A stretch of 64,000 nucleotides of DNA from Lumbricus terrestris (lineage: Eukaryota; Annelida; Clitellata; Crassiclitellata; Lumbricidae). The position numbers and the translations under genes are program-made. A model generated the notes under the pieces. The model was given only the letters and a program-made list of their open reading frames with translations, did no database searches and had not been told where the DNA came from. The DNA is taken from positions 43,957,452 to 44,021,451 of the forward strand of contig OX457039.1 in assembly GCA_949752735.1 (NCBI GenBank), given 5' to 3'. Below, one piece after another: positions 22,827 to 35,700 of the stretch; within the stretch, counting starts at the first letter, position 1; each line of letters begins with the position of its first letter.

Positions 22827-23173
22827 AATTGTAATTGTAATTGTAATCGTACATTTATCTAGCGCTCCTTCAAGAGAACTCCTCAGAGGCGCTCCCGACC
22901 TGACACCAAACCACAATCAAAGAGAATGGTTTTCAAACGCTTGCGGAAAAGGGGCAAAGAAATACAAAGACGTTCATTACGGAGACTAATAGGTACTTTA
23001 ATTCCAGAAAGACGGACCGACCACAGCAAAGCTTCTGTGCAGCACTGTGGAAGATCGAGCCATAGGGACAACCAGGTCACCATGCGTAGCAGAGCGAAGG
23101 AATCTACGGCCTGGAATGGATAGCACAGGTACACAGAGTTCCATAAGATAGGTCGGAGCTTGGCCTGCTAGAC

Positions 23174-24458
23174 CAGGGGTTCTCAACCGGTGTGTCGCGA
23201 CACACTGGTGTGTCGCGACTTGACCGGCGGTGTGTCGCGTAAAAGTGGTGTGTCGCTGGTGTGTCGCGAATTAATAATAATGATAATAAATTATCTTCGT
23301 TTCTTTTCCAAACTGACACAACGCAGTAGGCCAATGATTACATGAAAATAATCCTAAATAACAGCAGTCTACCAAATTCTCACAGCACACGTCCGTTGTT
23401 CTTGCATTATACACTGACTTACTTTACCTACAGGTAATTTCGAAGTTCAGCGGATGACTGCAATGAGAATTTGTTGCGCTCTATTTATCTATTTATTTTA
23501 CCGCGGTCTGGGGTAGGTAGGCTATGACGTTTATGTTCAACGGATATGACATAGGGCCTATGTAAACACGTTTGCGATCGCACCTGTTAGAAAACTTTGA
23601 CCCGTTAACCTATAGGCTAAGTCAGCAATCGAAATGGAAAAATTTATGGTAAGAAAACCTAAATTTAGCCAACATCTTCAGATGCTAATACTAAGAAGAC
23701 AAGGTGGATGTTGAACCCATTCCTCAGAGAAAACATCAATGGAGCAGAATTGAACAACAGTGAACAGGAAACACTTGTTGAGCTGCAATGTGATTCCAGA
23801 ATGAAGGACATGTATAAGCAATCAATAACTCAGTTCTGGGCAAAGACGTACAAGGAAGAACATTACAAATCACTTGTAAGCAAAGTATCAAGGAGCTGGT
23901 TTCCTTTCATAGCTCCTATTTATCTGAACAGGGCTTTTCTCAGATGATCAACATAAAGAACACGAATCGAAACAAACTTGTCGAGGTGCCCTCTCAGCCT
24001 GATTACGAATTGCACTTACAAAACTGTGGAACCGCGTTTTAATATGATCCAAAGAAAAATTCAAGAGCAAAGATCCCATTAACTGTTAGGACTACAAGGT
24101 CTTAGTAATTAGGTGACTAAATTGAACTCGAGTTGTAGAAACGACCATAGATTGGGATCAGAATAATAATAGAATAATAAGAAGAATAAGAAGAATAAGA
24201 AGAATAACTTAGAATTTTAGAATCATAAAAATTGGAAAGAAATTCAATATAATTATTTTCATTTATTAAAAATGTCAGCAGTTTAGCATTTTAGAAGGAT
24301 AAATATGTTTGAGAGCAAATTTGAAATAAATAGACATGTTTAACTTTGACACTTTTTTATATTTTTGCGACATTTACATATGACGTTTGAATGGTGTGTC
24401 GCCAAATTTAATAACAAGTTTAAGTGTGTCGCGGGACGAAAAAGGTTGAGAACCCCTG
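23174..24458 (+). mobile_element. hAT transposon (Buster/ZBED-like), nested in a LINE
   Basis: Terminal inverted repeats CAGGGGTTCTCAACC, subterminal 'gtgtgtcgcg' repeats at both ends, and an exact 8-bp target duplication 'tgctagac' at 23166-23173 and 24459-24466. Length 1285 bp. The middle carries a broken transposase (23630-24060). Confidence 0.95.
23630..24060 (+). pseudogene. hAT (Buster/ZBED5-like) transposase remnant
   Basis: Readable plus-strand pieces include WMLNPFLRENINGAEL, SITQFWAKTYKEEHYK, SRSWFPFIAPIYL and, after a frameshift, GFSQMINIKNTNRNKL. This is the end of the catalytic region leading into the hAT C-terminal motif ('GFS.....K..RN.L'). The N-terminal BED finger and most catalytic residues are missing, so it cannot be active. 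Confidence 0.75.
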
Positions 24459-24749
24459 TGCTAGACAATTACGCATGAACATTAAAATCTTAAACTCAAT
24501 ACGTTTTTGCATAGGTAACCAGTGCAGTTCTTCCCGTATAAAACTTGATATATGCCCAAACTTTGGTATGCCGCCAATCAGGCGAGCTGCAGCATTAAGG
24601 ACAGATTGTAACTTATTAATGCGTGATAGGGTTAAGCCCGCGTAGATGGCACTACCATAGTCAACTCTCGTGCATATAAATGCATATAATTATCAGAGTA
24701 GTGGCGGCTTTGGTTGTAAGCGAGCGATGCACCGAGAGAATCTGACGAA

Positions 24750-24908
<159 letters not shown>

Positions 24909-24974
24909 GATAGCAGCAATGACAATGATGATGTGATCATAATGACAATGAATCTCGGAAATGTTTCTAAATAT

Positions 24975-25828
24975 TGAGTGCACCAATTAAGGTCCAGTCC
25001 AGCGTCCTAACATGGTTCTGTTTCTTCCAGTTGGTCACCAGTTTGGCACGATGGCATGGTGCATTGTCATGCTGAAAGGGGATCTGGCCTGGGAAGAGTT
25101 GTTGAGCTGATGGCACCATTCAATTCTGCAGTATGCCGATGCAGTTGATTGCGTTGACCATTCCATCGACGATATGCTGGCAGCCATGCAACCCCAAACC
25201 ATAACGAAAGAAAACAACGGACTGGTCGATCCAGTCCCCGGATCTCAATCCAATTGAGAATCTGTGGCATAAAGTAGCCCTGGAGATATCCAAGAGATAT
25301 CCAACTTCCAAATGCGAGCTCATCGAATCACTCAACGCCACCTGGAACCGCGTTGTCACCCATGACCAACTCGTCAAGCTGGTCCACTCGATGCCGAAAC
25401 GTTGCAGACAAGTGTTGAAGAACTAGGGCTGGCCAATAAAATATTGATGCATCACTGACACACAGAAACGGGCTTTTTCAGGGCCTCTAAATCATAAAGA
25501 GGTCTTACGAGCACACATACCGGTTATTTCATCCCAACACATTGCACTATGCACAGAACAAGCATTAGCGGGTGACAAGCCTTTATGGCCTTTCTCATGC
25601 TGGTATAGTCACGAGGTGGTAAACAAACTTTCATCATGTCAAATTTAAAAGAAATAGGCCTATGCTTATGAACTCGAACCAAACAATAAGGAAACCTTTA
25701 ATTAACGCCCACATGCTTACCAGTACATTATTCACCTTAATACCACATATAGTGTTAATACAGAAGAAATGATGCATAGAAACGCAAAATAATTATATGG
25801 GTGATGCAAAACTTTTTCACACCACTGT
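24975..25828 (+). pseudogene. Tc1/mariner element relic with inverted middle
   Basis: The plus strand from 25222 reads DWSIQSPDLNPIENLWHKVA and continues to the transposase stop at 25425. The right end 'ttttgc'/'aaaactttttcacaccactgta' region (25805-25828) looks like a Tc1 terminal repeat. The segment 25217-24978 encodes the preceding part of the protein (FVMVWGCMAA...FSMTMHHAIVPNW, with HDNAPCH in another frame) on the opposite strand, so the middle of the gene is inverted relative to the C-terminus. The N-terminal part is absent and the left edge abuts the GAT array. DDE-type catalysis is lost. Confidence 0.8.
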
Positions 25829-26400
25829 AGGGATCGAGTGACCAGGTCCTATAGGCCTCATATAGGTAGGCCCACGTACACCAAGTCCATTTGCGCGACA
25901 ATTATGACAGAGCGAATAAATCTACATCATATAGACGATTATCAGTGAGTATATGGAAATGGACCACCGAAACATTTAGTAGCATAAAGGACCGTTTGGA
26001 CATACCATGGCTATAGGCTTAAAGATTAGGTAAGTAATAAATATTACTTACCCATCAAGGCAATGCAATTTTATCCAGTTTTATCCTAGTGTATCGTCGT
26101 TGAGTCAAGAAAGCCTCTGATGAATGTACAAATATGTAATTTCTTTACATCACATTTTAAGTAATCTTGTGCTTACTTACTTAAACGATGATTTTAAAAG
26201 CATGTGCCCTCATCTCTATTGCTATATGTAATCTGTGGCAATGGCGTCCTAAACAACGTGAATATTTTGGAAACGTAACATGTTTCGTGATTTAACTTTA
26301 AAGAATAATCGTTAAATGTGCATTGCCTATGGTGTAAGCCTATACGTACAGGTTTGTTAGATAGATGAAGTAGCTTATTCCTACGTTAGGTAATATTGCC
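25829..26400. other. 5' flank of the IQCB1 gene
   Basis: No coding signal. AT-rich, without a GC island or clear TATA box. It runs directly into the ATG at 26401. Confidence 0.4.
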
Positions 26401-26409
26401 ATGGCGAAT
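26394..26409 (+). promoter_or_regulatory. X-box-like motif at the IQCB1 start codon
   Basis: ATTGCCATGGCGAA at 26395-26408 matches 11 of 14 positions of the palindromic RFX X-box GTTGCCATGGCAAC. RFX factors drive many ciliary genes. The site overlaps the start codon, so the match may be coincidental. Confidence 0.25.
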
Positions 26410-26512
26410 AGTGGTGAAGAATCTTTTAAGGATGAAAGGGTTTTAGCTCTGGCCGCTGAAGTATCCAAAGCTGTACCGACGCTGGTTCCCCGTCTGCTAG
26501 TTCAACTTCAAG
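26401..26512 (+). CDS. IQCB1: IQCB1 exon 1
   Basis: Encodes residues 1-37 plus one nucleotide of the next codon. Opens MANSGEESFKDERVLALAAE. Donor is gtaaga. Confidence 0.9.
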
Positions 26513-29500
26513 GTAAGATTACTAACTGAAATTGCCCTAATTTCCTAAAACTATAAATCTTCAAAGTCCTCCCTCCTGCCTAAGAATTGAGACAAATGTC
26601 GCGTAACGTCTATAAAAGGTGCTGATTGAAGAAACATATCACAAGAGAAAAATAATTCGAACTTTAAATAGCCTACAGCTCGTATTTTATGTCTGCAATT
26701 AAAGCTTTGCATCGCCAATTAAACCTCAGCTATAAATGCAGTGTAATTTTCGCTACTTTTTAAGGAAGGCAATTTCTGCAGTGCTTTGATGGATGAAGCT
26801 TAAAAATTATGACAGTTGTGCTAAAAATAAAAAAGTACACACATTTTTTTTCTTGATGGAAGCTGGAATGCTGACAATTATTAGATTGGTAGCACTTACT
26901 TGCCAACATCAATTACAGCACTGATGACACTGAAATAATTTTAGCAATGTTAAATATGTTTTAACTGTAAGGTGATCCTGACTGTCTTTTTTGTTTGTTT
27001 TGTTTGTTTGTATGTGCACTTGTTATAGCGCCCCTTCAAGCTGTCTACTCAGAGGCGCTCCCGACTGCAGAGCGGACACTGCATCGGAGTTTTACGCCGA
27101 AGCACTGGGCAGTCGCGAGTGAAGGACTTGTCCAAGGTCCCTAAGCAGCGACTTGAGGTGGTTTCGAACCTCGAACCTTCCGGCTTCAAGGCAACAACGC
27201 CACCACTACACCACCGCGCCCCTTTTGCATGTGCATGCACAGGAATTTCAGCTTGGGTGTTGTATTCCTGCTTACTTTGTGTGATTGTAGACATCTTAGA
27301 TTCATACAAAGGCCGAACTGGAGAACTGTTCGCCCTGAAAAGTTTCATCTGGGAGTATGAACTACCGTTGGTGTTGGTGGCCGCACTTAAACAGGATCTG
27401 AGCAGAATAATCGATGGATGGAATGTTGCCTCTCGCCTGTCAAACATTCTTGTGTAAGTTACAAGGCAGAAGAATCACTGATTTGCCAGCTCTACTCACT
27501 TTACTTTAATAAGCAAAATTTCGGAAAGTCTGTCATTTTAACAGATTAACTTCATATTAATATGATTGTGCGCAGAAGTTTTATTTTTTTTAAATGAAAT
27601 AAGAAATTTACAAGGGTGAAAAATATTGACGGTTGTGGGATATTCTATACATACAGGAGTTGCTGTGTTGGGTTTAACCCTTCCGATGCAGACTCTTATC
27701 GAACAGTTATCCTTCCAGATGTCATTGAAACGCTACTGATGATCAGCTGCAAATTACAGAAACGCTTCATAAAGACATCGCTAGTAAGTTAATCAGTCAG
27801 TTTATGTAATTGGGTTAATCATTCAAACATTTCTAAAGGTCATCCATCGTCAGTCTTTCTTAGATCAGTATAATAGTGACGAGGTCCATTTTGTTTGGTA
27901 AATCAGTCAGTTGTACTAAATCAATGCATTCCATAAGTTACGCTTAGTAGGAGAGTTAATCATTCAGTCAGTATTTCATCTCTCAGTCATTTGGTGATTA
28001 GTTAACTTTATTTATGTATTTACTGATTATTACTGTTAATCTCATCCTTATTAATAAATTTTTCCTGAGGTTTTTATTACGGATATGTTAATATTTCAAC
28101 CAGTTAGTCATCCTTAGGGACAAACATATTGTGATTTACCTTTATACTAATTAAACACGATATGTACTGTGATTCAGCTTTTCAATTGTTTGATAGATCC
28201 TGGAAGATGTACGTAGTCAGCTGTTCGCTAGCTTTCGAGGCGTCTTCGAATCAATTAGTTTTCTCTTGGCTGGCTACAAACACCTAGCCACATCAAGTAA
28301 GTGATATCGAAGGTAGTTTCACCTGCAAAGTAAAGTCTGCCTCTATAATTTGTAAAACAATTTTTATTTTGAATGACCATTTGTTTTTAACATTGTTTCT
28401 TTACCCATGTCTTTATATTTTACTTAACTGGACATTGTCACTTTTTGACTTGTTTAAATGCCTTCATAAAGTTTGTTTCTAGACTTGTCACACATAATCT
28501 TGTTGCCTCCTATTTGAGTGCTCATATAGATGTAAATGGAATTAATGAATTCAGATCTTTGATTGATGTCCTGTAGTTAGACATTGGGGACATGCAAGTA
28601 CATTCTAATTACATACATATAAATAATACTTACCGTATTAAAGAGTTTATGTAAGACAGGTTTTTAGTTAAATTAGTTTGTTATTGAGCAGTTGCATTTT
28701 TTGCACAGCTCTGCAGTCTGCTTGGTTTCTGCAAATGCTACTCACCGATGACGCTACAACTGGACTTCGAGTTATGAGTCTCCTACAAAGCTTGAACCGT
28801 GCACAACCGTAGGCCATCACATTTTAATATAGAATGGCAATAGCATTTCTTTTAGGCCTTTATGAAGATGCTTGAAGATATGTGGAAAATCATTTTACTC
28901 TAATCACACATCTTCTTTATGAGGTGCTAAAAGTGCTATCATTGTGTATGTTAGTGTCTGGATGCATGCATACATTAAATGTCTTTTATTTCAGTAGCAT
29001 AGCTGTTGTATTGGGCCACATAATAACTGATTGAACATTTTCTTTAACATTAATATCGCTGGCAGAGCAATATTTCTATGCCAAATAGGTTAATTTACCT
29101 AATCATTATTTTTTATCTTGTATTAGTACCTCATATCGATGTTGCATTTATAAAAAATAATTGCAACAGTAATATTAAATATATGATATTGAGACGCTGT
29201 GAAAGTGTTTTATGATCAACAACAGTAGAACTCGATAATGATACTGACCTTATTTCACTAATTATTGACCTGGCTTGTCTAATGGTCTATGTCTTTGACT
29301 ACAACTTAATTTAGCACTTTAACTCAGTATACTCACTATGTATATAGGATCATTTATTACCGGTATTTACATGGCAGTTCTATAGAAATTTATAGGAAAT
29401 GTTAAGAAATTGGAAAGTAATGGTCATTTATCACTTATTATTGACAGTAATTCTGAAATGTAAGGAAAATAAATGAAAATACAAAGAAACTGTTACGTAC

Positions 29501-32500
29501 TCTAAAAGTCTGCATATACTAGAATGCTCATCACCAGTACACATATGTGCCGTCTAACACATGGGATGTGTGCAGTTACAATATGATTTGCATCTCGCTA
29601 TTTATTGGGTGGCAGCACTCGCCACAGTAGCAGCGGAGATGTGGCAGCATGGATTGCCAGCATGTGGAGTCTGTGGACTGTGCCTGCAGTCTCTGTGTAC
29701 TGATGCATAGACTGAGGATGCGTTAAAATCATACATTGCTTCTTGGCCCACCAAATAACATGAGTTAACTCGTAACTCACGTTGAGAATGTTAAAGAGAC
29801 CTTGGCTGATGCCTTGTGTAATGTGATAACAGCTTTATAGATGTTCTCATATTAAATTAGAGTTCTACTCTTTTGTAAGCTTTGTACTTGTTGACCGTAA
29901 CACATTGCGCATGTAGCAGAATAAAATCTTATTTGTTTGGTTTTTGTCTTTTCATAGAGGTTTGTTTGGACAGATGGATGTCAAAATCGGCCACCAAATA
30001 TTAGATGAATTGATCTACAAGCTTTCTGCTACTACCAATGCTGAAGTTGCCAGGTTAGTTTTAACAATTGAACTCTGAACATCTCTGAATACATTTAACA
30101 TTTAATTATAAGTTACTTAATGAACTTGAAATGAATCAAACTAAAATCACGTACAATCGATGTTTTGAAATAAGTCGAACTGTCAATTTGAATGGAGCGA
30201 ATTACTGTTCTATTAATGTTAAGAGGAAGGATCTAATTTTATTTGATGAAGTTGATTTTATATTTTCTGTGCTAACTTTTATTTTTGTTTTTTTAGCTGT
30301 TCTGCTCATTCGCTGTTGCTTATCTGCGAGTCGCATCCTCCTGCAATTCAGCTAATTTTGAGTAGATACAGGTAATTCATTAAGAATTCATTTATATCTA
30401 AATATAAAAATTATGTGCTCTCCTAGAAATCAACGTTTCGCCTGAATTTGTCACACCAGTGATTTATGTCCTTGCATTAGTCCTGCTCTGTAGAAGCTCC
30501 TATTTATTCTTATTCTTTAGTGATGAGTTGCGTTGGTTTCCAATGCATTTGGGGGCGGGGGGGCGGTAGCGCAATGGATAACACGCTGGCGTAGAGTGCG
30601 AGAGGTAGTGAGTTCGAGCTCCCGTTGGGCGGATTTGCTTTGTAGGCTGCTATTAGCACCGTGTAATTACAAAGCTGTCTGTTCAGTTAGTAGTTAAGTT
30701 TAATTAAGATTACTGCATAACTTGTAAATGTAAAGCACAGTGCGTCTTGCAGGCGTTCAATTAAAGAAAAGATATTGTATTATTATTTTATTTTATATTT
30801 TAGTGCACACTTGTTGTTAACGGCTTCATTTAAATAACTATAGTTTAAATGCAAATGACAACAACAATACAGTAACATCACGTATGTGGAACAGCAAATG
30901 TGAAGTGCCAATACTTTCAAACATAATCTGTACAAGCAGTAAGCAGGGGTACCAAATGATAAAGTCTCAGTTTTGGTGATTAAGGACAACTGAAAGTGTG
31001 TAGACTTTGTTAAGTTTAATTTAAATGCTGATGCTGTTTTGTTTTCAAGTAAAGTGAAGTTTTTGTTTCAAATGGTACAGAGGTCTGAAGCTGCTGCTCA
31101 CTCAGTGGTTAGGAAAGCCGTTCATTAAAGACCTCGAACGACTTCTTGAGACTGGCAACATGCATGAGGCTGCTATGCAGGTGAGAAGAAATATACTAAG
31201 AGCTTGAATGGCAGTTCTTACATTATTTCTATTGTTCTGAGGGTGCTATGTTAACAATGACATTGGTTCTTGCCTGTTAACAGTGTAATAGCTCAAAGGA
31301 ATACGAAAGATTATGTTGTTTGAGTGTTCCGTTTGCATTTATAAGGTCATAGCTTGGTTTGTGTGATAACTTATGTATGGTTCTATGGCGCCTTTCCACA
31401 TCTTTCCATGATTTGGTGGTAGACTTGAGGATCATTCTGCACGAAGAACTAACTTCTTTCTTATGCATAAATCAGCTCACCTGTAGCATTTGAAATGCAA
31501 CTGATGGGTAAATGTGCACTGGAGATGCGTCATATGATCTGTGATTTAATCGTAATTAATTTTGTGTTGCTAGAAATTCGTGGTTGCAGCACAGACTATA
31601 CAGGCATGGTGGAGAAGTTACAGGACAAGAAAGCAGCTGAAGAATGCAGATTCAGCAATAGCCAAACTGCAGAGGACTTTCAGGTTGGTGCATTGGTCAC
31701 ACATAAGTATAAGCCTATATGCAAAAAAGTTAAAAGGTGTAACTTTCAGCTCAAAGTAATTAGTTTAATTTAAAATAGGACTGTGTTACTGTAATGTAAA
31801 ACAAGAATTTAAGTGCTGCATTTTAGAAGAAGAAATTTCTTCAAATCTTTACATGATTCTTAGTGATTAGAGTAACAAGTGCAAAGATTATGATAATTTG
31901 CAATGTAAAATTTCAGTGCTACGTTTTGAGGATGAACTTTTACTGCCACCCTGCTGGTTTGGCAGACAAAGGTACCAGAAAAGCACGAAGGCTTCTGGAT
32001 TGGGCTGCAGTTATTGGCAATAGAAAGACTAATTTTTATGGTTAACAGAATGAAGAAGGAGGAGGAGACTAGGAGAAGAGAGAATGCAAAGATGGAGTCG
32101 GAACTGCATCACATGCTGCTGATGCAGAGGAAATATACAATGCGCCAGCTGCACAAAAGACAACTCTGCGCTCTTGAAATTGTTCCTGCATGTGAGTAGA
32201 ATGATGCGACAGGTTTTTCAACGATTTGTGGATAATGATGAATGCAACAAAATGATGATATATTAATGAAGATTGTGGGAAAAATGTTGATGGCTATGTT
32301 GAATGTACTGTGCAACACTGATGATTCAAATTCTGTTCCATATAAACTGAAGAAGTGAAGTTGTTCATATTCATCTGCGTTATGCATATTAGATAGTATC
32401 TTTAGTTATTTTAAATGGCATGGCATTCATTCCAATGAGGAAGGTTTTCACCCATCAATTGATTGAGAAACAGCAGGATTGAACCCATATGGTTACAATT

Positions 32501-32692
32501 TAGGGCAGATTCCAGTTTTCCAATTTTCATCTTGATAATGGCTTATTTCAAGGAATCGATTTTTGGGCTAGCACAATCCAGACAATGATCTTAAATGACA
32601 TGGTACGATTCAAATGGGCAGTGGTGGTGGAAGATATCACCAATCATTTAATAAAAAATTTGCAGAGTCAAGGCCATTTGGTTGTTACATAA

Positions 32693-32727
<35 letters not shown>

Positions 32728-35700
32728 CATAAATTTATAAGAACCATTTACATTTATTCAGTTTGTTTTCATGCTACAGCTGAAATAAGCAAGCACTTAG
32801 CCAATGAGCAGACAAAAGCTGCACTCCGAATTCAAGCAATCTGGAAAGGGTATCGCATCCGGCAAGGGCTTGAAACAAAGAAACATCATGTGAGGAGGAT
32901 AAGAGCAGCCATCAAAATACAAAGAGTGGTTAGTTTGTTCTTTCATGCATTTGCAACACTGCAGTTGTGTTCTGTTGTTGATCCATTTGTGAGGTGCTCT
33001 ATCGAAACCAGGCACATGGCACACGATACATTTTCGAGATAACAGGCAAAAATGACCGATCAATTCAAAAGTGTTTTTGATTTTCAATCAGATTCGTGTA
33101 ATGATTATGTTACACGAATCTGATTGAAAATTAAATCAAAACACACAATTTTGTCATTTTTGGCCGTTATCTCGAAAATGTATCGTGCGACACGCGCCTG
33201 GTTTTGATAAAGCACCTTACATGTGTAATGGGCAGTTGGGCACCTAAGAAACATGCTTCCGAAGCTACAGCAGTTTAATATGCTTTGCACTAATCTTTTA
33301 AAATCTTGGATTATTAAATTCTAAATTCAAAAATGTGGTGCTTGATGGATTGTTTCCTTTGGTTTGTCTCTGCCAGAAAATGTTAGTAAACCTTGCTTCG
33401 ACAAGTTACTATCATGCAGTGATGCAATTAATATTTGATATTTAAAAAAATTATTGTTTATTGAAGCCATTATCTTGAGAGTATATTTACCTATGTTACG
33501 ACAATAACTGTTTCTTTTACTGTGAAAATATCATTTAAAATGTGGCATCTATTAATGGATGTTCATCAAAAGCCTACATGACAGAACTGCTTTCCCACTG
33601 AACTCACAAAGCATCATCTTCCGAAAAATGACATTTGTTAATCCATTGCTTGCATTGTCACGTAAAAGTTGGCAACAATTCCATACAGACTAATGAAAAA
33701 CCCTTGGGTATCATGGCGCCGCAGGTTGGCTGCCTCCTGTACCAGTTCTTAAGTTTAAATAGATTTTTACCATTCCTCTTCATAATGTGGCTAATGCAAT
33801 GGATTGTATGGTTTCGTTACCTGATACGAACCTCTGGCTTACAGTATCTGACTTGTGTTCTTGTACAGAACATTCAATTCTCTACATCTATAGATAGCCT
33901 TAGTCTTTGTCCATATTTCATTTAATCTGCAATTGAGCTTCAGCTTAACCTCGTCTTTGATGTGCGACCTGAATCATTAGCCACGTCAGCATGATGATTT
34001 TTCTCAACAGCTTCAAAGCTTCTCTTGATCACCACCAACTCTGAAGACGATCAAACTCTCCATAACACACTTGTCTCCATAACACACTTGTCTCCATAAC
34101 ACACTTGTTGATTCAACAATGCCCAACTTCACACGAGATGCTTATGCGAAATTCCCTCCAACTGGACTTGTGTGTTGTAACAAAATCACTATTCACTTAT
34201 GAGCCGAGCTATGAGATCTTCACGAACATCAATTTATCGCTTAATACACATCACACGATTTCACAGGTCATATATGACCAATATCGGTGCTAGGGAATGA
34301 AAACCTAGGGACTTTTTAAATCCCGTAATCCTGGAATTGACAAGAATGGAATCCAGTGTATCTGGGATTGCAAATTCAGAGTTTTGGATTAAAATTACTT
34401 CATCTACTGCGTAATTCTTCCTTAGTCAATAGATTATAGATCTATGCTAATCGACAGATAAGCAGATACGGCTCCGGTACAGATTTAACCGTAAACAGAC
34501 CTCTTGCTGCTTTAATATGCAGCTTTTTCAGTAAGATGTACGAATGAATCTTGTATCAAAACTTTGAGCAATAGATTCCACTTTTTTGGGAAGCACACTT
34601 AGAAGACAATGTTAAACATAGAATTTCCATTAAATCAGATTAATTTTTTGGCAAGTGCAGGTGAGAAGATGGTTGGAGAGAATCCACGCCAGCAAGCAGG
34701 AGGCATCTAGTTGGCAGAGACCACCTGGATTGACGGATGAGAGGAGAGTAGAACTTCAGGAAAAAATAATGGAATGGCGTGAAACTCACCAGGTAAGATA
34801 GATCTCTCAAAATTGATTAGGTTTAGAACTTTAGCATTGTTGTTATAATTTACGAATAATAGTCAAATGACTTTCATTGCAAGATTACACAGAATAGTTC
34901 AGATTAGTTGGATGGATTAAGCTCAAGGAAGTTTAGTGAAATAGATGAAAATTGACGTCACCTAAATACATAGGCTATATATATATATAGACAGTTAGTT
35001 AAACGGAAATTCGTTGTATTTTGCAATAAGTGAGGCATGTTGTGCAACCAGTCAAGTTTGTATAAGCTTACTTGTTACGCAAGTTGTCTTGAAGGAATAT
35101 CAATAATAAAATTGAATTCTTAATTTCTTAACAGTTAAAACGCAACTAATTGAACGGAGTTACTTCATTTGGTTAGGAGTTTCTGGAATTTCTCTACTTC
35201 AACATGGTTCTTGTTTATGACTTCCATATATAGTGTTTTAAGGAGGCTCCACTTATTGCTATTTCATTTGTCCTATGCTTTGAGAAGGCTTAGCAGTTTA
35301 GAACTGTAGAGACACTGGGCGCCATGTCTATTGTTTCAGGTGACACAGCGAAGTCGCGACGAGCAGGAGATCCTGCACAATAAGGTCCAAGACATGATCA
35401 AGTGCAATGTCATACTCTCGAAGGTCACTAGGAGAAAACAACAACACAGAGAGGCACTACTAGGAACCATGGACATGGATGCCAATCTCTTACTCAGTAA
35501 GCCTCTTAATATTTACCATTTATAAGGAATCTTACAGTAAAACTTTTTGGTATTCAAGCTTTGGTATTTCAAACTTCCAGCTATAAAAATGAAAAGTCAA
35601 AGGCCTGGCCACAATCAAATCGAACACATACAATTCGAACTTTTTTTCAAACCAGCACATGTAGTCAATGTACATTGTAAAAACACATGTGCACTTCAAA

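Larger units (their letters stand above)
22827..24690 (-). mobile_element. LINE ORF2 3' part, split by a hAT insertion
   Basis: On the minus strand, 24690-24467 reads YARVDYGSAIYAGLT, NKLQSVLNAAARLIGG, EELHWLPMQKRIEFKILMF. The frame resumes at 23165 with LAGQAPTYLMELC, and then RSFAVVGPSFWN, the usual C-terminal order of CR1/L2-like reverse transcriptases. It ends in a 'gcgctagataaatg' tail and (ATTACA)n hexamers at 22826-22850. The coding sequence continues across the hAT element at 23174-24458 once one copy of the 8-bp duplication is removed. The 5' part is missing. Confidence 0.85.

Noticed and set aside
30561..30640. A tRNA gene
   Set aside because: It has A- and B-box-like words but no cloverleaf closing and carries a SINE body; it is a retroposon.
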